NCBI GenBank assembly: GCA_963805475.1
Contig: CAWDUO010000006.1
Location: 186,001-250,000 of the forward strand
DNA from: VRUE01 sp963805475
GTDB lineage: Bacteria > Actinomycetota > Thermoleophilia > Solirubrobacterales > 70-9
Direction of reading: 5' to 3'
Length of the DNA: 64,000 bases
Shown here: one piece after another, positions 1 to 9,761 of the stretch
How the letters are laid out: each line of letters begins with the position of its first letter
Numbering within the stretch: the stretch's first letter is position 1
Made by a program: the position numbers and the translations under genes
The notes under the pieces: model-generated
What the model was told of the DNA's origin: nothing
What the model saw: the letters and a program-made list of their open reading frames with translations, nothing else
Database searches by the model: none

Positions 1-1
1 C

Positions 2-31
2 GTCCTGGCAGAGCGCGACGCCGAGCGCTGA
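2..31 (+). CDS. C-terminal end of a Phd/VapB-type antitoxin (partial)
   Basis: Only the last nine codons are in the window, reading VLAERDAER followed by TGA. The stop overlaps the start of the downstream PIN toxin (TGATG), the usual translational coupling of antitoxin-toxin pairs, and short charged tails of this kind are common in Phd/YefM-type antitoxins. The family call rests on this context and on the tail only; the rest of the gene lies outside the window. Confidence 0.45.
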   Translation, partial: VLAERDAER

Positions 32-429
32 TGCTCTACCTCGACGCGAGCGCGCTGGTCAAGCGCTACGTCGTCGAGGAGGGAAGCGACCTGCTGATCA
101 AGGCGATGGAGGGCGCGAGCGACTGGTCGATCTGCCGGATCGGCTACGTGGAGACAGCACGCGCCGTGGGCTTGGCGGCGGGGACACGGGCAGTCGGAAG
201 GTTCGAGGAGGACTGGCCCTCCTTCGAGGTGGTGGAGGTCGATGTCGCACTCGCCGAGCACGCCGCTCAGCTGGCGCTCGAGTCGGGGCTGCGCAGCCTC
301 GACGCGCTCCACCTGGCTGCCGCACTTCTACTGCCGCGGCGCGACCTCACCGTCGCCACTTGGGACGCTCGGTTGCATGGTGCGGCCCAGGAGCGCGGCC
401 TGCCGACGCTGCCGGCAGCGCTCGCCTGA
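31..429 (+). CDS. PIN-domain toxin, VapC type
   Basis: A 132-residue protein, the normal size for a VapC-like ribonuclease toxin. The acidic PIN residues are visible: Asp in LYLDASALVK near residue 5, Glu in GYVETARA near residue 42, Asp in SLDALHLAAAL near residue 91, and Asp in TWDARL near residue 111. VapC family members cleave tRNA or other RNA when freed from their antitoxin. The ATG overlaps the stop of the preceding antitoxin fragment, so the two genes form one module. Target RNA cannot be inferred. No promoter of its own is expected because it is coupled to the upstream gene. Confidence 0.85.
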   Translation: MLYLDASALVKRYVVEEGSDLLIKAMEGASDWSICRIGYVETARAVGLAAGTRAVGRFEEDWPSFEVVEVDVALAEHAAQLALESGLRSLDALHLAAALLLPRRDLTVATWDARLHGAAQERGLPTLPAALA

Positions 430-453
430 TCGGCCGGCGGATAGGATCCGGCC

Positions 454-1374
454 ATGCCTGAGGCTGCGCAGGGGGTGATGAGCGGGTCGGTGAACTTTCC
501 GGCCAGCGACTACGGGAATCCCGATCCGGAGTGGCTGAAGATCGACTGGCGCCAGCACCTGCACCGGGTGCAGCTGCCGGGCGCCGAGGTCAACTACGCC
601 GAGATCGGCGAGGGGGAGCCGATCCTCTTCGTCCACGGGCTCGGCGGCTGCTGGCGCAACTGGCTCGAGAACCTGCCCCACTTCGGCCGCACCCACCGGG
701 CGATCGCGCTCGATCTGCCCGGCTTCGGCGACAGCCCGATGCCCTCGTGGCCGATCGACATGCCCACCTACGGGCGGCTGATCCACGACTTCTGCGAGAA
801 GCTGGGCATCGACCGGGTGGCGGCGCTGGTCGGCAACTCGATGGGTGGCTTCGTCTCGACCGAAGCCGTGATCGAACGGCCCGAGCGCTTCGAGAAGCTG
901 GTGCTCGTCTCCGCCGCAGGGATCAGCTTCGCCGAGGCAGCGGGGCGCAAACAGGAGGCGGGAGTGAGGCTGTTCGAAGCCGGAGCCGCCATGATGGCCG
1001 GGCCGCGGCGCGTCTGGGTCACCCGCCCGAAGGGCCGCCAGCTGGCCTTCGGCCGCTTGGTCCACTACCCCAACCGGCTGCGGCCCGAGCTGCTGCGCGA
1101 GCTGATGGAGCCCGGCGTCAGGGCGCCCGGCTTCCCCGCCGCGATCCGCGCGATCGCCGGCTACGACACCCGCCACCGGCTGACCGAGATCGAGATCCCT
1201 GCTCTGGTCGTCTGGGGCCTGCGCGACCAGGTCGTCCCGGTCGAGGCGGCGATCGGCTACCACCGCCTGATCCCCGACTCGCGCCTGGAGCTGTTCGAGC
1301 GCACCGGCCATGTGCCGCAGATGGAGCGGCCGGCCCGCTTCAACCAGCTGCTGGACGATTTTCTCGTCGAGTAG
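454..1374 (+). CDS. alpha/beta hydrolase
   Basis: A 306-residue alpha/beta-hydrolase-fold protein. The oxyanion-hole motif FVHGLGG lies near residue 59, the nucleophile elbow GNSMGG (catalytic Ser) near residue 130, a candidate acid Asp in GLRDQVVP near residue 255, and the catalytic His in RTGHVPQ near residue 284. Family members hydrolyse esters, epoxides or C-C bonds, and substrate cannot be told from the sequence. No signal peptide is seen, so it is probably cytosolic. A second ATG eight codons downstream is an alternative start. It stands alone between the toxin gene and the convergent ilvD. Confidence 0.85.
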   Translation: MPEAAQGVMSGSVNFPASDYGNPDPEWLKIDWRQHLHRVQLPGAEVNYAEIGEGEPILFVHGLGGCWRNWLENLPHFGRTHRAIALDLPGFGDSPMPSWPIDMPTYGRLIHDFCEKLGIDRVAALVGNSMGGFVSTEAVIERPERFEKLVLVSAAGISFAEAAGRKQEAGVRLFEAGAAMMAGPRRVWVTRPKGRQLAFGRLVHYPNRLRPELLRELMEPGVRAPGFPAAIRAIAGYDTRHRLTEIEIPALVVWGLRDQVVPVEAAIGYHRLIPDSRLELFERTGHVPQMERPARFNQLLDDFLVE

Positions 1375-1382
1375 CGACGAGC

Positions 1383-3073
1383 TCAGTCGGTAACCGCGCC
1401 CAGCGACGCCGAGCTGACGGTCGCCGCGTACTTCGCCATCACGCCGCGCTCGTGCAGCGGCGGGGGCGGCTCGTAGAAGGCGACGCGCTCCGCGATCTCC
1501 TCGTCCGACAGCGCCACGTCGAGCCGCCTGGCGTCGACGTCGAGGGTGATCTCGTCGCCCTCGCGGATCGCCGCGATCGGGCCGCCCTTGACCGACTCGG
1601 GGGCGACGTGGCCGACCATCAGGCCGCGCGTCGCACCGGAGAAGCGGCCGTCGGTGAGCAGGGCGACGTCCTCGCCCAGCCCCTCGCCGACGATCGCCGC
1701 GGTCACCTGGAGCATCTCGCGCATCCCCGGGCCGCCGGCCGGCCCCTCGTTGCGGATCACGACGATGTCGCCCGCGCGGATTCCCCGCTCCTTGACCGCG
1801 CGGAAGCACTCCTCTTCGGACTCGAACACCCGCGCCGGGCCGACCTGGCGGCGGCGCTCGGTGCCGGCGAGCTTGACCACCGCGCCGTCGGGAGCGAGGT
1901 TGCCGCGCAGGATCGCCAGGCCGCCTTCGGGCTTCAGCGGGTCGTCGAGCGGCCGCACGACCTCCTGGCCGGGCGCCTCGCTCGCCGCCGCGGCCTCCTC
2001 GCCGATCGTCCGGCCGCTGACCGTGATCGCGTCGGCGTGCAGCTTCCCGGCATCCGCCAGGCGCTTCATAACCAGCGGCACGCCGCCGGCGCGGTAGAGG
2101 TCGGTGGCGACGAAGCGGCCGCCCGGCTTGAGGTCGGCGAGCAGCGGCGTCTCGCGCGAGATCCGCTCGAAGTCGTCCATCGTCAGCTCGATCCCGGCCT
2201 CGTGGGCGAGCGCGATCAGGTGCAGGACGACGTTGGTCGAGCCGCCGGTGGCGCAGGCGCAGGCGATCGCGTTCTCCAGCGAATCGCGCGTGATCACCCT
2301 GCTCGGCCGCAGGTCCTCGGCGAGCACCCGCATCGTCAGCTCGCCGATCCGCTCGGCGACGCCGCCCTTCTCGTCGTCTTCTGCCGGCACCATCGCCGAG
2401 CCGCCGGGGCTGATCCCGAGCGCCTCGAAGGCGCAGCCCATCGTGTTGGCGGTGAACTGGCCGCCGCAGGCGCCGGCGCCCGGGCTGGCGACGCCCTCGA
2501 GCTCGTTCAGTTCCTCGTCGCTCATGTCGCCCGCCGCGTGGGCGCCGATCGCCTCGAAGACGTCGAGGATCGTCACGTCGCGGCCGTGCCAGTGGCCGGG
2601 GGCGATCGAGCCGCCGTAGAGCAGCACCGAGGGCACGTCGAGCCGCGCCATCGCCATCGCCCCGCCGGGGATCGTCTTGTCGCAGGCGCAGAGGACGACG
2701 ATCGCGTCGAACTGGTAGCCGCGCGCCATCAGCTCGATCGAGTCGGCGATCACCTCGCGGCTGACCAGCGAGGCCTTCATCCCCTGCGTGCCCATCGTGA
2801 TCCCGTCGGAGATCGCGACGGTGTTGAACTCCATCGGCGTGCCGCCGGCGGCGCGCACGCCGCGCTTGACGTGCTCGGCCAGCCCGCGCAGGTGGAAGTT
2901 GCAGGGCATCGCCTCGGTCCAGGTGTTGGCGATGCCGATCGTCGGCCGGCTGAGCGCGTCGTCGTCGAACCCGATGCCCTTCATGTAGGCGCGGGCGTGG
3001 GCGCGGTCGGGGCCGTCGAAGACGACGCTGGAGCGTGGGCGCGGAAGCTTGGTCGAGGTGGCGGCGTCGGTGG

Positions 3074-3077
<4 letters not shown>
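1383..3077 (-). CDS. ilvD: dihydroxy-acid dehydratase
   Basis: A 564-residue IlvD/Edd family protein, full length. It dehydrates 2,3-dihydroxy-3-methylbutanoate or -pentanoate to the 2-keto acids in valine, leucine and isoleucine synthesis and carries an Fe-S cluster. Cluster cysteines are visible in EAMPCNFHL, LCACDKTIPGG and GACGGQFTANTMG, followed by the conserved C-terminal region TDGRFSGATRGLMVGH. The ATG overlaps the stop of thiD (ATGA), so the two genes are translationally coupled. No other ilv gene is near, so the coupling to thiamine synthesis looks positional rather than functional. Confidence 0.97.
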
Positions 3078-3877
<800 letters not shown>

Positions 3878-3963
3878 GAGCCCCACCCTAGACCCCTGGA
3901 TCGCGGCGGCGTCCCGCGCTCCGTACGCTGTCGCTGCACTAGAGCGAGCACCGAGGGCCTCCC

Positions 3964-5094
3964 CTACTCGGACGACAGCGGCGGCTGCAGCGACGTCCGC
4001 GTGTAGACGCCGACCAGCGAGCAGTTGACGTACCCCAGCGCCTCGAGGTCGGCCAGCGCCGCGGCGGCCTCGGCGCCGGAGAGCTCGAGGTCGGCGGCGA
4101 CCCCGTCGCAGGTCTCCGCGCCCAGCTCGAGCGACTCCAGCACGGCCAGCTGCGCGCTCTCCAGCTCGGGCCCGGAGCGCTCGATCGGCTTCACCCCCGG
4201 CCCAAGCATCGCGTCGAGCACGTCCTGGGCGTCGCGGACCAGGCAGGCGCCGCCGGCGAGCAGGTTGTTCGGCGCGACCGAGAGGCGCGAGCCGACCGGG
4301 CCGGGGACGGCGCCGAGGTCGCGGCCGAGGTCGGCCGCCAGGTCGGCGGTGATCAGCGAGCCCGAGCGCTCCGCCGCCTCGACCACGACCGTCATCCCGG
4401 CGATCGCGGCCATGATCCGGTTGCGGGCCGGGAAGCTCCAGCGCCAGGCGCCGGCGCCAGGGGGCAGCTCGGAGAGCACCAGGCCGCTCTCGCCGATCCG
4501 CCGCCACAGCGAGCGGTGCGCCGCCGGATAGGCGACGTCGGCGCCGTTGCCGAGCACCGCCGCCGTCAGCCCTCCGTCGAGCGCGCCGCGGTGGGCGCAG
4601 GAGTCGATGCCGAAGGCGAGTCCGCTGACGACGACGAGCCCGGCGCGCGCCAGATCGCGGCCCAGCTCGCGCGCCACCTCGCGCCCGTAGGTGCTGGCGC
4701 GTCGGGCGCCGACGATCGTCACCGCCTCCTCGGGCGAGAGCCGCGCGAGCAGCTCCGGCTCGCCCCGGCCGATCAGCGCCCAGGGGGCGTCGTCGGCGTC
4801 GCGCAGGCCGACCGGATAGAGCGGGTCGTGACGGCAAACAGCCCAGCAGCCCGCCGCCTCCAGCTCGGCGTGGAGGCGCTCCTCGGCCAGCGCGGCCACC
4901 TCGGCCAGCAGCCGCTCGGCGACTTTAGGGGCCACCGCGTCGGCGAGGTCCTGGCTGCCGAGCCGCAGCAGCTCCGGCGAGCGCCGCCCCGGGGCGCTGG
5001 TCGCGACTTTCTCGATGTAGGGGGCGAGGCGGGCGAGCAGCTGCGCGCGGCGCAGGCACTCTGGGCAGGCCTCGGGGTTGAGCCGGCTAATCAC
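3964..5094 (-). CDS. dprA: DNA-processing protein DprA/Smf
   Basis: A 376-residue protein with the DprA layout: an N-terminal helical segment (1-100) with four Cys residues early on (CPEC plus others), the Rossmann-fold core with VGARRASTYG near residue 150 and SGLAFGIDSCAHRGAL near 178, and a C-terminal winged-helix-like tail. DprA loads RecA on incoming single-stranded DNA during natural transformation. It overlaps the 3' end of comM by 8 nt, and comM also acts in transformation, so the pair is a DNA-uptake unit. No DNA-uptake pilus genes are in the window. Confidence 0.94.
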   Translation of the reverse strand: MISRLNPEACPECLRRAQLLARLAPYIEKVATSAPGRRSPELLRLGSQDLADAVAPKVAERLLAEVAALAEERLHAELEAAGCWAVCRHDPLYPVGLRDADDAPWALIGRGEPELLARLSPEEAVTIVGARRASTYGREVARELGRDLARAGLVVVSGLAFGIDSCAHRGALDGGLTAAVLGNGADVAYPAAHRSLWRRIGESGLVLSELPPGAGAWRWSFPARNRIMAAIAGMTVVVEAAERSGSLITADLAADLGRDLGAVPGPVGSRLSVAPNNLLAGGACLVRDAQDVLDAMLGPGVKPIERSGPELESAQLAVLESLELGAETCDGVAADLELSGAEAAAALADLEALGYVNCSLVGVYTRTSLQPPLSSE

Positions 5095-6583
5095 GGTCCC
5101 TCCTTCTCAGTTGCAGGGCCTGGGCGACGTGGTCACGGGCGACGGCGTCGGCGTCGGCGAGGTCGGCGACGGTGCGGGCGAGGCGCAGCACCCGGTCGTG
5201 GGCGCGGCCGCTGAGCCGCCGGCGCTTGTAGGTCTCGGCGAGCAGCGCCGCGGCGTCCTCGTCGAGTGCGCACTCGCGCGCCTCGGCGGGCGTCATCTCG
5301 CCGTTGCAGCGGCCGGCGCCGAGGCGGGCTTCCTGGCGCTCGCGCGCCGCGGCGACGCGCTCGCGCGCCGCGGCCGAGGGCTCGCCGGGAGGCCCGCCGA
5401 TCTCCGCCGCGCTCGGCTGGCGGATCGCGACGAGCACGTCGAGGCGGTCGGCGAGGGCGCCGCTGAGCCGGCCCTGGTAGCGGCGCACCGAGAGCGGCGG
5501 GCAGACGCACTCGGGATCGGCCTCGCCGCGCCCGCAGGGGCACGGGTTGGAGGCGGCGACGAGCATGAAGCGACAGGGCAGGCGGCGGTTGGCGCCGGCG
5601 CGCGAGATCGACACCCAGCCGCCCTCCAGCGGCGCGCGCAGCGCCTCCAGCGAGTCGCGCGGGAACTCGCAGAGCTCGTCGAGGAAGAGCACCCCGCGGT
5701 GGGCGAGCGTCGCCTCGCCGGGCCCGGGCGGGTTGCCGCCGCCGATCAGCCCGGCCGCGGTGACGGTGTGATGCGGCGCGCGGAACGGCCTGCCGCCGGT
5801 TGGCCTGCCGTCCAGCCGCCCGCAGGCGCTGGCGATGCGCGCCACCTCGAGCGCCTCCTCGGGCGCGAGCGGCGGCAGGATCGAGGGCAGGCGGCTCGCG
5901 GCGAGCGACTTGCCGGCGCCGGGCGGGCCGATCATCAGCAGGCTGTGGCCGCCGGCCGCGGTCACCTCCATCGCGTAGCGCAGGTGCGGCTGGCCGCGCA
6001 GGTCGGCGAGGTCAGGCGCGCCGCCCGGGGGCATCAGCGGCAACGGCAGCGGCTCGGGCCGTTCGGGGCGCCACTCCCCTTTCGCCAGCGCCGGCACCTG
6101 GGTGAGGCTGTCGAGCGGGATCACGTCGAGACCGCCGACGAGCGCCGCCTCGGACCCGTTCCTCGCCGGCACCAGCACCGCCTCGGCGCCCTGCTCGCGC
6201 GCCGCCTCGGCGATCGCCAGCACGCCGGGGATCGGCCGCACCGAGCCGTCGAGCGCCAGCTCGCCGGCCATCGCGATGCGCGGCAACCGCTCCCACTCCA
6301 GCTGTCCAGAGGCGAGGAGGAGCGCCACCGCGATCGGCAGGTCGAGGCCCGGCCCGGCCTTGCGCAGGCTGGCCGGCGCCAGGTTGGCGACGATCCGCTG
6401 AAGGGGGAAGTCGAAGCCGCAGTTGGCGAGCGCCGCGCGCACCCGCTCGCGCGCCTCGCGCACCGCCGCGTCGGGCAGGCCGACGACGCCGAAGGCGGGC
6501 AGGCCGCGGTGCACGTCGACCTCGACCCGCACGGGCCGGGCCGCGATGCCGTCGAGGGTGAATGTCCGCGCCGTGGCGAGCAT
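5087..6583 (-). CDS. comM: YifB/ComM family Mg-chelatase-like AAA+ helicase
   Basis: A 498-residue protein. It has an N-terminal ChlI-type domain (DVHRGLPAFGVVGLPDAAVREA), an AAA+ core with Walker A GPPGAGKS near residue 200, Walker B VLFLDELCEF, the motif LVAASNPCPCG and a C-terminal Mg-chelatase domain. ComM is a hexameric helicase that promotes branch migration of incoming DNA during natural transformation. Start chosen at the ATG giving MLATARTFTLDG, the usual N-terminus; 24 further upstream codons are open but not family-like. It is followed by dprA with an 8-nt overlap. Confidence 0.94.
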   Translation of the reverse strand: MLATARTFTLDGIAARPVRVEVDVHRGLPAFGVVGLPDAAVREARERVRAALANCGFDFPLQRIVANLAPASLRKAGPGLDLPIAVALLLASGQLEWERLPRIAMAGELALDGSVRPIPGVLAIAEAAREQGAEAVLVPARNGSEAALVGGLDVIPLDSLTQVPALAKGEWRPERPEPLPLPLMPPGGAPDLADLRGQPHLRYAMEVTAAGGHSLLMIGPPGAGKSLAASRLPSILPPLAPEEALEVARIASACGRLDGRPTGGRPFRAPHHTVTAAGLIGGGNPPGPGEATLAHRGVLFLDELCEFPRDSLEALRAPLEGGWVSISRAGANRRLPCRFMLVAASNPCPCGRGEADPECVCPPLSVRRYQGRLSGALADRLDVLVAIRQPSAAEIGGPPGEPSAAARERVAAARERQEARLGAGRCNGEMTPAEARECALDEDAAALLAETYKRRRLSGRAHDRVLRLARTVADLADADAVARDHVAQALQLRRRDRD

Positions 6584-6692
6584 GGGGGCACCCTGGCGGG
6601 CGCCGGCGACCGTGTGGCGCGCGGAAGCTAAATCTTGTCGATCGTCTCTGTGCAAAAAGGCATCGGGCCGCCGACTCTCCTACCGTCACCCC

Positions 6693-7070
6693 ATGACCGA
6701 GCCCCGCAAGCGCCTCGGCCAAGCCGCCGAGGACCTGGTCGCGGAACGGCTCGCCGGCGCCGCCTGGGAGCTGGTCGAGCGCAACGCCCGCACCCGCCAC
6801 GGCGAGCTCGACATCGTCGCGCTCGACGGCGGCACGCTGGTCTTCGTCGAGGTCAAGGCGGGCCGCGCCGGCTCGGCGTTCGGGCCGGAGCGCCCCGTGC
6901 TCGGGGTCGGCCCGCGCAAGCAGCTGCGCATCCGCAGGCTGGCCGCCGCCTGGATGCGCGAGCGCCGCGACCTGCCGCGCTACGCGGAGATCCGCTTCGA
7001 CGCCGTCGGCGTCACCTACGACCGAGCCGGCCGGCCGGTCGACTACGAGCACATCGAAGCCGCGTTCTAG
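6693..7070 (+). CDS. yraN: YraN/UPF0102 family endonuclease-like protein
   Basis: A 125-residue protein with the UPF0102 pattern: an early QAAEDLVAERL helix, then the nuclease-like core HGELDIVALDGG followed by TLVFVEVKAG (Asp, Glu and Lys of a PD-(D/E)XK-type site), and a C-terminal RFDAVGV strand. The family is usually found beside rnhB and lepB, as here, but its cellular role is unknown. The frame is open further upstream; I chose the ATG giving MTEPRKRLGQAAED. It converges with rnhB and the two stops share the bases CTAG. Confidence 0.9.
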   Translation: MTEPRKRLGQAAEDLVAERLAGAAWELVERNARTRHGELDIVALDGGTLVFVEVKAGRAGSAFGPERPVLGVGPRKQLRIRRLAAAWMRERRDLPRYAEIRFDAVGVTYDRAGRPVDYEHIEAAF

Positions 7071-7846
7071 CCGGCCAGCTCGAGCTGGGCGTAGGCGACC
7101 GACTGGAAGGATCTCCGGTGCAGCGGCGAGATGCCGATCCGCTCGATCGCGGCGCGGTGCTCGGGGGTCGAGTAGCCGACGTGCTCGTCGAAGCCCCAGC
7201 CGGGATGGCGGTCGGCGGCGCCGTGCATGTAGCGGTCGCGGGTGACCTTGGCGATCACCGAGGCGGCGGCGATCGCCGCGCTCGTGCCGTCGCCCTCGAT
7301 CACCGCCCGGTGCGGGACCGCGCACTCGCGCAGCGCGAAGCCGTCGACCAGGCAGGTCGCCCCGTCCTCCGGCGCCAGCCGCTCGAGCGCGCAGGACAGC
7401 GCTTCGATGTTGGTCACGTGCAGGCCGCGGTCGTCGATCCCGCGCACGCAGCGCACGACGACGCTGACCCGGCTGGCCGCCCGCAGCACCGCCGGGTAGA
7501 GCTCCTCGCGCCGCTCCGGCTTCATCTGCTTGGAGTCGTGCAGGCCACCCAGCGCGCGGCGATCGGCGTTCGACAACGCCTCGTAGTCCATGAGGACCGC
7601 GGCGGCGACGAGAGGCCCGGCGAGACAGCCCCGCCCCGCCTCGTCCGCCCCGGCGACGAAGCGGCTCCCCAGCCCGCGGTCGAAGGAGAACAGCCGCCGC
7701 GAGCGCGCCAGCTGCCGTTTGTGCGCCTTCGACGAGCCCTTAGAGGGTGCCGATGCGGTCCGGGGGCCAGTAGGTGGCGAAGGCCTTGCCGATGATCCAC
7801 TTGCGGGGGACGGGGCCCCAGAACCGGCTGTCGTCGCTCGCGCCAC
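7067..7846 (-). CDS. rnhB: ribonuclease HII (start uncertain)
   Basis: RNase HII, which removes RNA from RNA-DNA hybrids and single ribonucleotides from DNA. The catalytic motif GADEAGRG, the LHDSKQMKPERRE motif and the C-terminal MHGAADRHPGWGFDEHVGYSTPEH are present. The only standard start in this frame is a GTG inside the lepB coding region, which adds a Ser/Ala/Pro-rich leader of about 45 residues unlike the family. Normal family length would begin near position 7711, where only CTG codons are available. Translation is therefore probably coupled to the end of lepB, with a non-standard or extended start. The body of the enzyme is certain; the N-terminus is not. Confidence 0.9.
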   Translation of the reverse strand: MARATTAGSGAPSPASGSSARPSPPTGPRTASAPSKGSSKAHKRQLARSRRLFSFDRGLGSRFVAGADEAGRGCLAGPLVAAAVLMDYEALSNADRRALGGLHDSKQMKPERREELYPAVLRAASRVSVVVRCVRGIDDRGLHVTNIEALSCALERLAPEDGATCLVDGFALRECAVPHRAVIEGDGTSAAIAAASVIAKVTRDRYMHGAADRHPGWGFDEHVGYSTPEHRAAIERIGISPLHRRSFQSVAYAQLELAG

Positions 7847-8306
7847 GGTTGTCGCCCATCATGAAGTAGTAGCCCGGCGGAATCTTGATCGGCTTGGGCA
7901 AATTGCAGACTCCGCCGATCCCGCAGGGGTTCGTGTAGGGCTCTTCGCTCTTCTCCACGCCGTCGACGACGGGGTGGCCGTTGCGGATGCTGAGCGTGTC
8001 GCCGGGGCCGGCGACGATCCGCTTGATGAAGTTCTGGCTCGACTCTTCCGACGTCGGCCGCGGGCAGGCCTGGCGGGGCGAGTGCGGGACGCCGCATTCG
8101 GGGTCGCCGCTGTCGGCCCCCTTGGGCGGGTGGAAGACGACGATGTCGCCGACCGAGGGGTCTTCGAAGTGGTAGATGAAGCGGTTGACCAGGACCCGCT
8201 GGCCGATGTCGAGCGTCGGCTCCATCGAGCCCGACGGGATCTGGTAGGGCTTGATCAGCCAGGCCTGGATCGCCAGCGCCAGGCCGAGCGCCAAGAGCAC
8301 GATCAC
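7740..8306 (-). CDS. lepB: signal peptidase I
   Basis: A 188-residue type I signal peptidase. One N-terminal membrane segment (residues 1-17), the catalytic Ser in IPSGSMEPTL near residue 27, the catalytic Lys in FIKRIVAGPGDT near residue 95, and the C-terminal box YYFMMGDNRGASDDSRFWGPV are all present. It cleaves leader peptides of exported proteins on the outer face of the membrane. The start is a GTG at the beginning of the membrane segment; no ATG is available upstream. It lies between rplS and rnhB, the common bacterial order rplS-lepB-rnhB. Confidence 0.95.
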   Translation of the reverse strand: MIVLLALGLALAIQAWLIKPYQIPSGSMEPTLDIGQRVLVNRFIYHFEDPSVGDIVVFHPPKGADSGDPECGVPHSPRQACPRPTSEESSQNFIKRIVAGPGDTLSIRNGHPVVDGVEKSEEPYTNPCGIGGVCNLPKPIKIPPGYYFMMGDNRGASDDSRFWGPVPRKWIIGKAFATYWPPDRIGTL

Positions 8307-8359
8307 GACCAGCTCGACCAGCCCGCCGGCGCGCGTCTGCGGCTTTGGGATCAGCCGTC

Positions 8360-8911
8360 TCAGGCCGAGTCCTCGGCGTCGGGCTCTGCTTCCGCCTCGG
8401 TCGCCGTGTCTTCGGTCTCCCCCGCCTCGGACTCCCCGGCATCCGCCTCAGGCGCCTCTTGCGCCTCGGCCTCGGGCGCCTCGGCCTCCGCCTGCTCGGC
8501 CTGCGAGACGCCCTCGGCGTCAACCGCTTCCGGCGCCGGGGTGGAGATCAGCTCCTCGTCGATCCCCCAGCGCCGCTCGGCGACCCGGGCCGCCTTGCCG
8601 ATGCGGCCGCGCAGGTAGTAGAGCTTCGCCCGGCGCACGTCGCCGCGGGCGGCGATCTCGAGCTTCTCGATCTTCGGCGAGTGCAGCGGGAACGTCCGCT
8701 CGACCCCGACCCCGAAGGACTGCTTGCGCACGGTGAAGGTCTCGCGCGATCCCGAGCCCTGGCGCTTCAGCACGATCCCCTCGAAGACCTGGGTGCGCTC
8801 GCGCGAGCCCTCGATCACCTTGAAGTGCACGCGCACGCGATCGCCCGCCTCGAAGGGCGGGATGCCCTGCTTGCGCTGACGCCGCTCGATGCTGTCGATC
8901 ACAGTGCTCAT
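8360..8911 (-). CDS. rplS: 50S ribosomal protein L19 with acidic C-terminal extension
   Basis: The first 115 residues are a standard L19 (PPFEAGDRVRVHFKVIEGSRERTQVFEGIVL, then SFGVGVERTFPLHSPKIEKLE). L19 lies at the interface of the two ribosomal subunits. After the conserved GKAARVAERR there is an extra tail of about 60 residues made almost entirely of Ala, Glu, Asp, Ser and Thr, ending at residue 183. The tail has no recognisable fold and is probably disordered; such tails occur on some actinobacterial ribosomal proteins. Start is the ATG giving MSTVIDSIERRQRK. Confidence 0.95.
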   Translation of the reverse strand: MSTVIDSIERRQRKQGIPPFEAGDRVRVHFKVIEGSRERTQVFEGIVLKRQGSGSRETFTVRKQSFGVGVERTFPLHSPKIEKLEIAARGDVRRAKLYYLRGRIGKAARVAERRWGIDEELISTPAPEAVDAEGVSQAEQAEAEAPEAEAQEAPEADAGESEAGETEDTATEAEAEPDAEDSA

Positions 8912-8991
8912 AGAAGGTCGCCTCGCGCATCGCTCGGCGCGAGAAAAAACCGCCGGGGCCGTCAGGCTCCGCGCGGCTCGCGGAATCGTAC
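8912..8991 (-). promoter_or_regulatory. possible rplS leader/attenuator
   Basis: The 80 nt between trmD and rplS are GC-rich and on the minus strand end a CCCCGGCGG block with a run of six T residues, about 35 nt before the rplS start. GC-rich stem plus T-run looks like an intrinsic terminator or an r-protein attenuator, which would separate rplS from trmD or let L19 control its own synthesis. The stem pairing is imperfect by eye, so this is only a candidate. Confidence 0.3.
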
Positions 8992-9669
8992 CTACTCGGA
9001 GCCTTTTTCGAACTGCTCGGCCCGCGCCCTGCTCTGCGCGACCCGCCACTCGCGCACCCGCTCGTGGTCGCCGGAGAGCAGCACGTCGGGCACGCCCCAG
9101 CCGCGATAGGACGACGGGCGCGTGTAATGCGGGTACTCCGGCATCCCCTCGAGCACCCGGCTGAACGACTCCTCGACGGCGCTGCGCTCGTGTCCCAGCG
9201 CCCCCGGCAGCTTGCGCATCAGCACGTCGGCGACGACCATCGCCGGCAGCTCCCCGCCGGCCAGCACGTAGCGCCCGATCGAGATCTCGTCGTCGGCCAG
9301 ATGCGCGTGGACGCGCTCGTCGAAGCCCTCGTAGCGCCCACACAGCAGGGTGACGTGGTGCTCGCGCGTCAGCTCGTCGGCGTACTCGTCGTCCAAGAGG
9401 CGTCCCGTAGGCGAGAGGAGGACGACCCTGGGACTCTCGCCGCGCGAATATGCGGCCTGGAGCGCGGCGTCGACCACATCGACCCGCAGCACCATCCCGG
9501 CTCCCCCGCCGTACGGCGCATCGTCCACCTGCCCGGCGCCCAGCGGGGTCGAGTCGCGGTAGTCGAAGAAATTGAGCTCGTTCCCTTTGGCCAGCGCGTT
9601 CTGCACCGAGCGCTGCCCCTGGAACCACTCAAAAGCCTCAGGAAAAAGAGAAAAGACGTCTAGTCGCAC
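8992..9669 (-). CDS. trmD: tRNA (guanine-N1)-methyltransferase
   Basis: A 225-residue SPOUT-class methyltransferase that makes m1G37 in tRNAs with G at position 36, preventing frameshifting. Motifs: LDVFSLFPEAFE at the N-terminus, DDAPYGGGAGMVLR near residue 49, LCGRYEGFDERV near 108, and the knot region EISIGRYVLAGGELPAMV near 129. The start is GTG. It normally follows rimM; here no rimM lies between it and khpA, only a 96-nt gap holding a palindromic element. Confidence 0.96.
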   Translation of the reverse strand: MRLDVFSLFPEAFEWFQGQRSVQNALAKGNELNFFDYRDSTPLGAGQVDDAPYGGGAGMVLRVDVVDAALQAAYSRGESPRVVLLSPTGRLLDDEYADELTREHHVTLLCGRYEGFDERVHAHLADDEISIGRYVLAGGELPAMVVADVLMRKLPGALGHERSAVEESFSRVLEGMPEYPHYTRPSSYRGWGVPDVLLSGDHERVREWRVAQSRARAEQFEKGSE

Positions 9670-9725
9670 GAATTAGCGAGCCTCACGATCTGATTCTTGG
9701 CGAGCGGCGCCGATATGGCGGAGTG

Positions 9726-9761
9726 CCGCCGCCCCCGGACGCGAAGCGGAGGAGGCGGCGG
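9726..9761. repeat. palindromic element family A, copy 1
   Basis: A perfect 8-bp inverted repeat, CCGCCGCC and GGCGGCGG, encloses the 20-nt loop cccggacgcgaagcggagga. The loop contains CGCGAAGCG, whose GCGAAGC core is a known very stable mini-hairpin. It fills the gap between khpA and trmD. The same 20-nt loop occurs once more at 30084-30103 with a completely different 8-bp stem, so loop sequence is conserved while the stem is not. No long T-run follows, so it is not a classical terminator. Confidence 0.75.
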
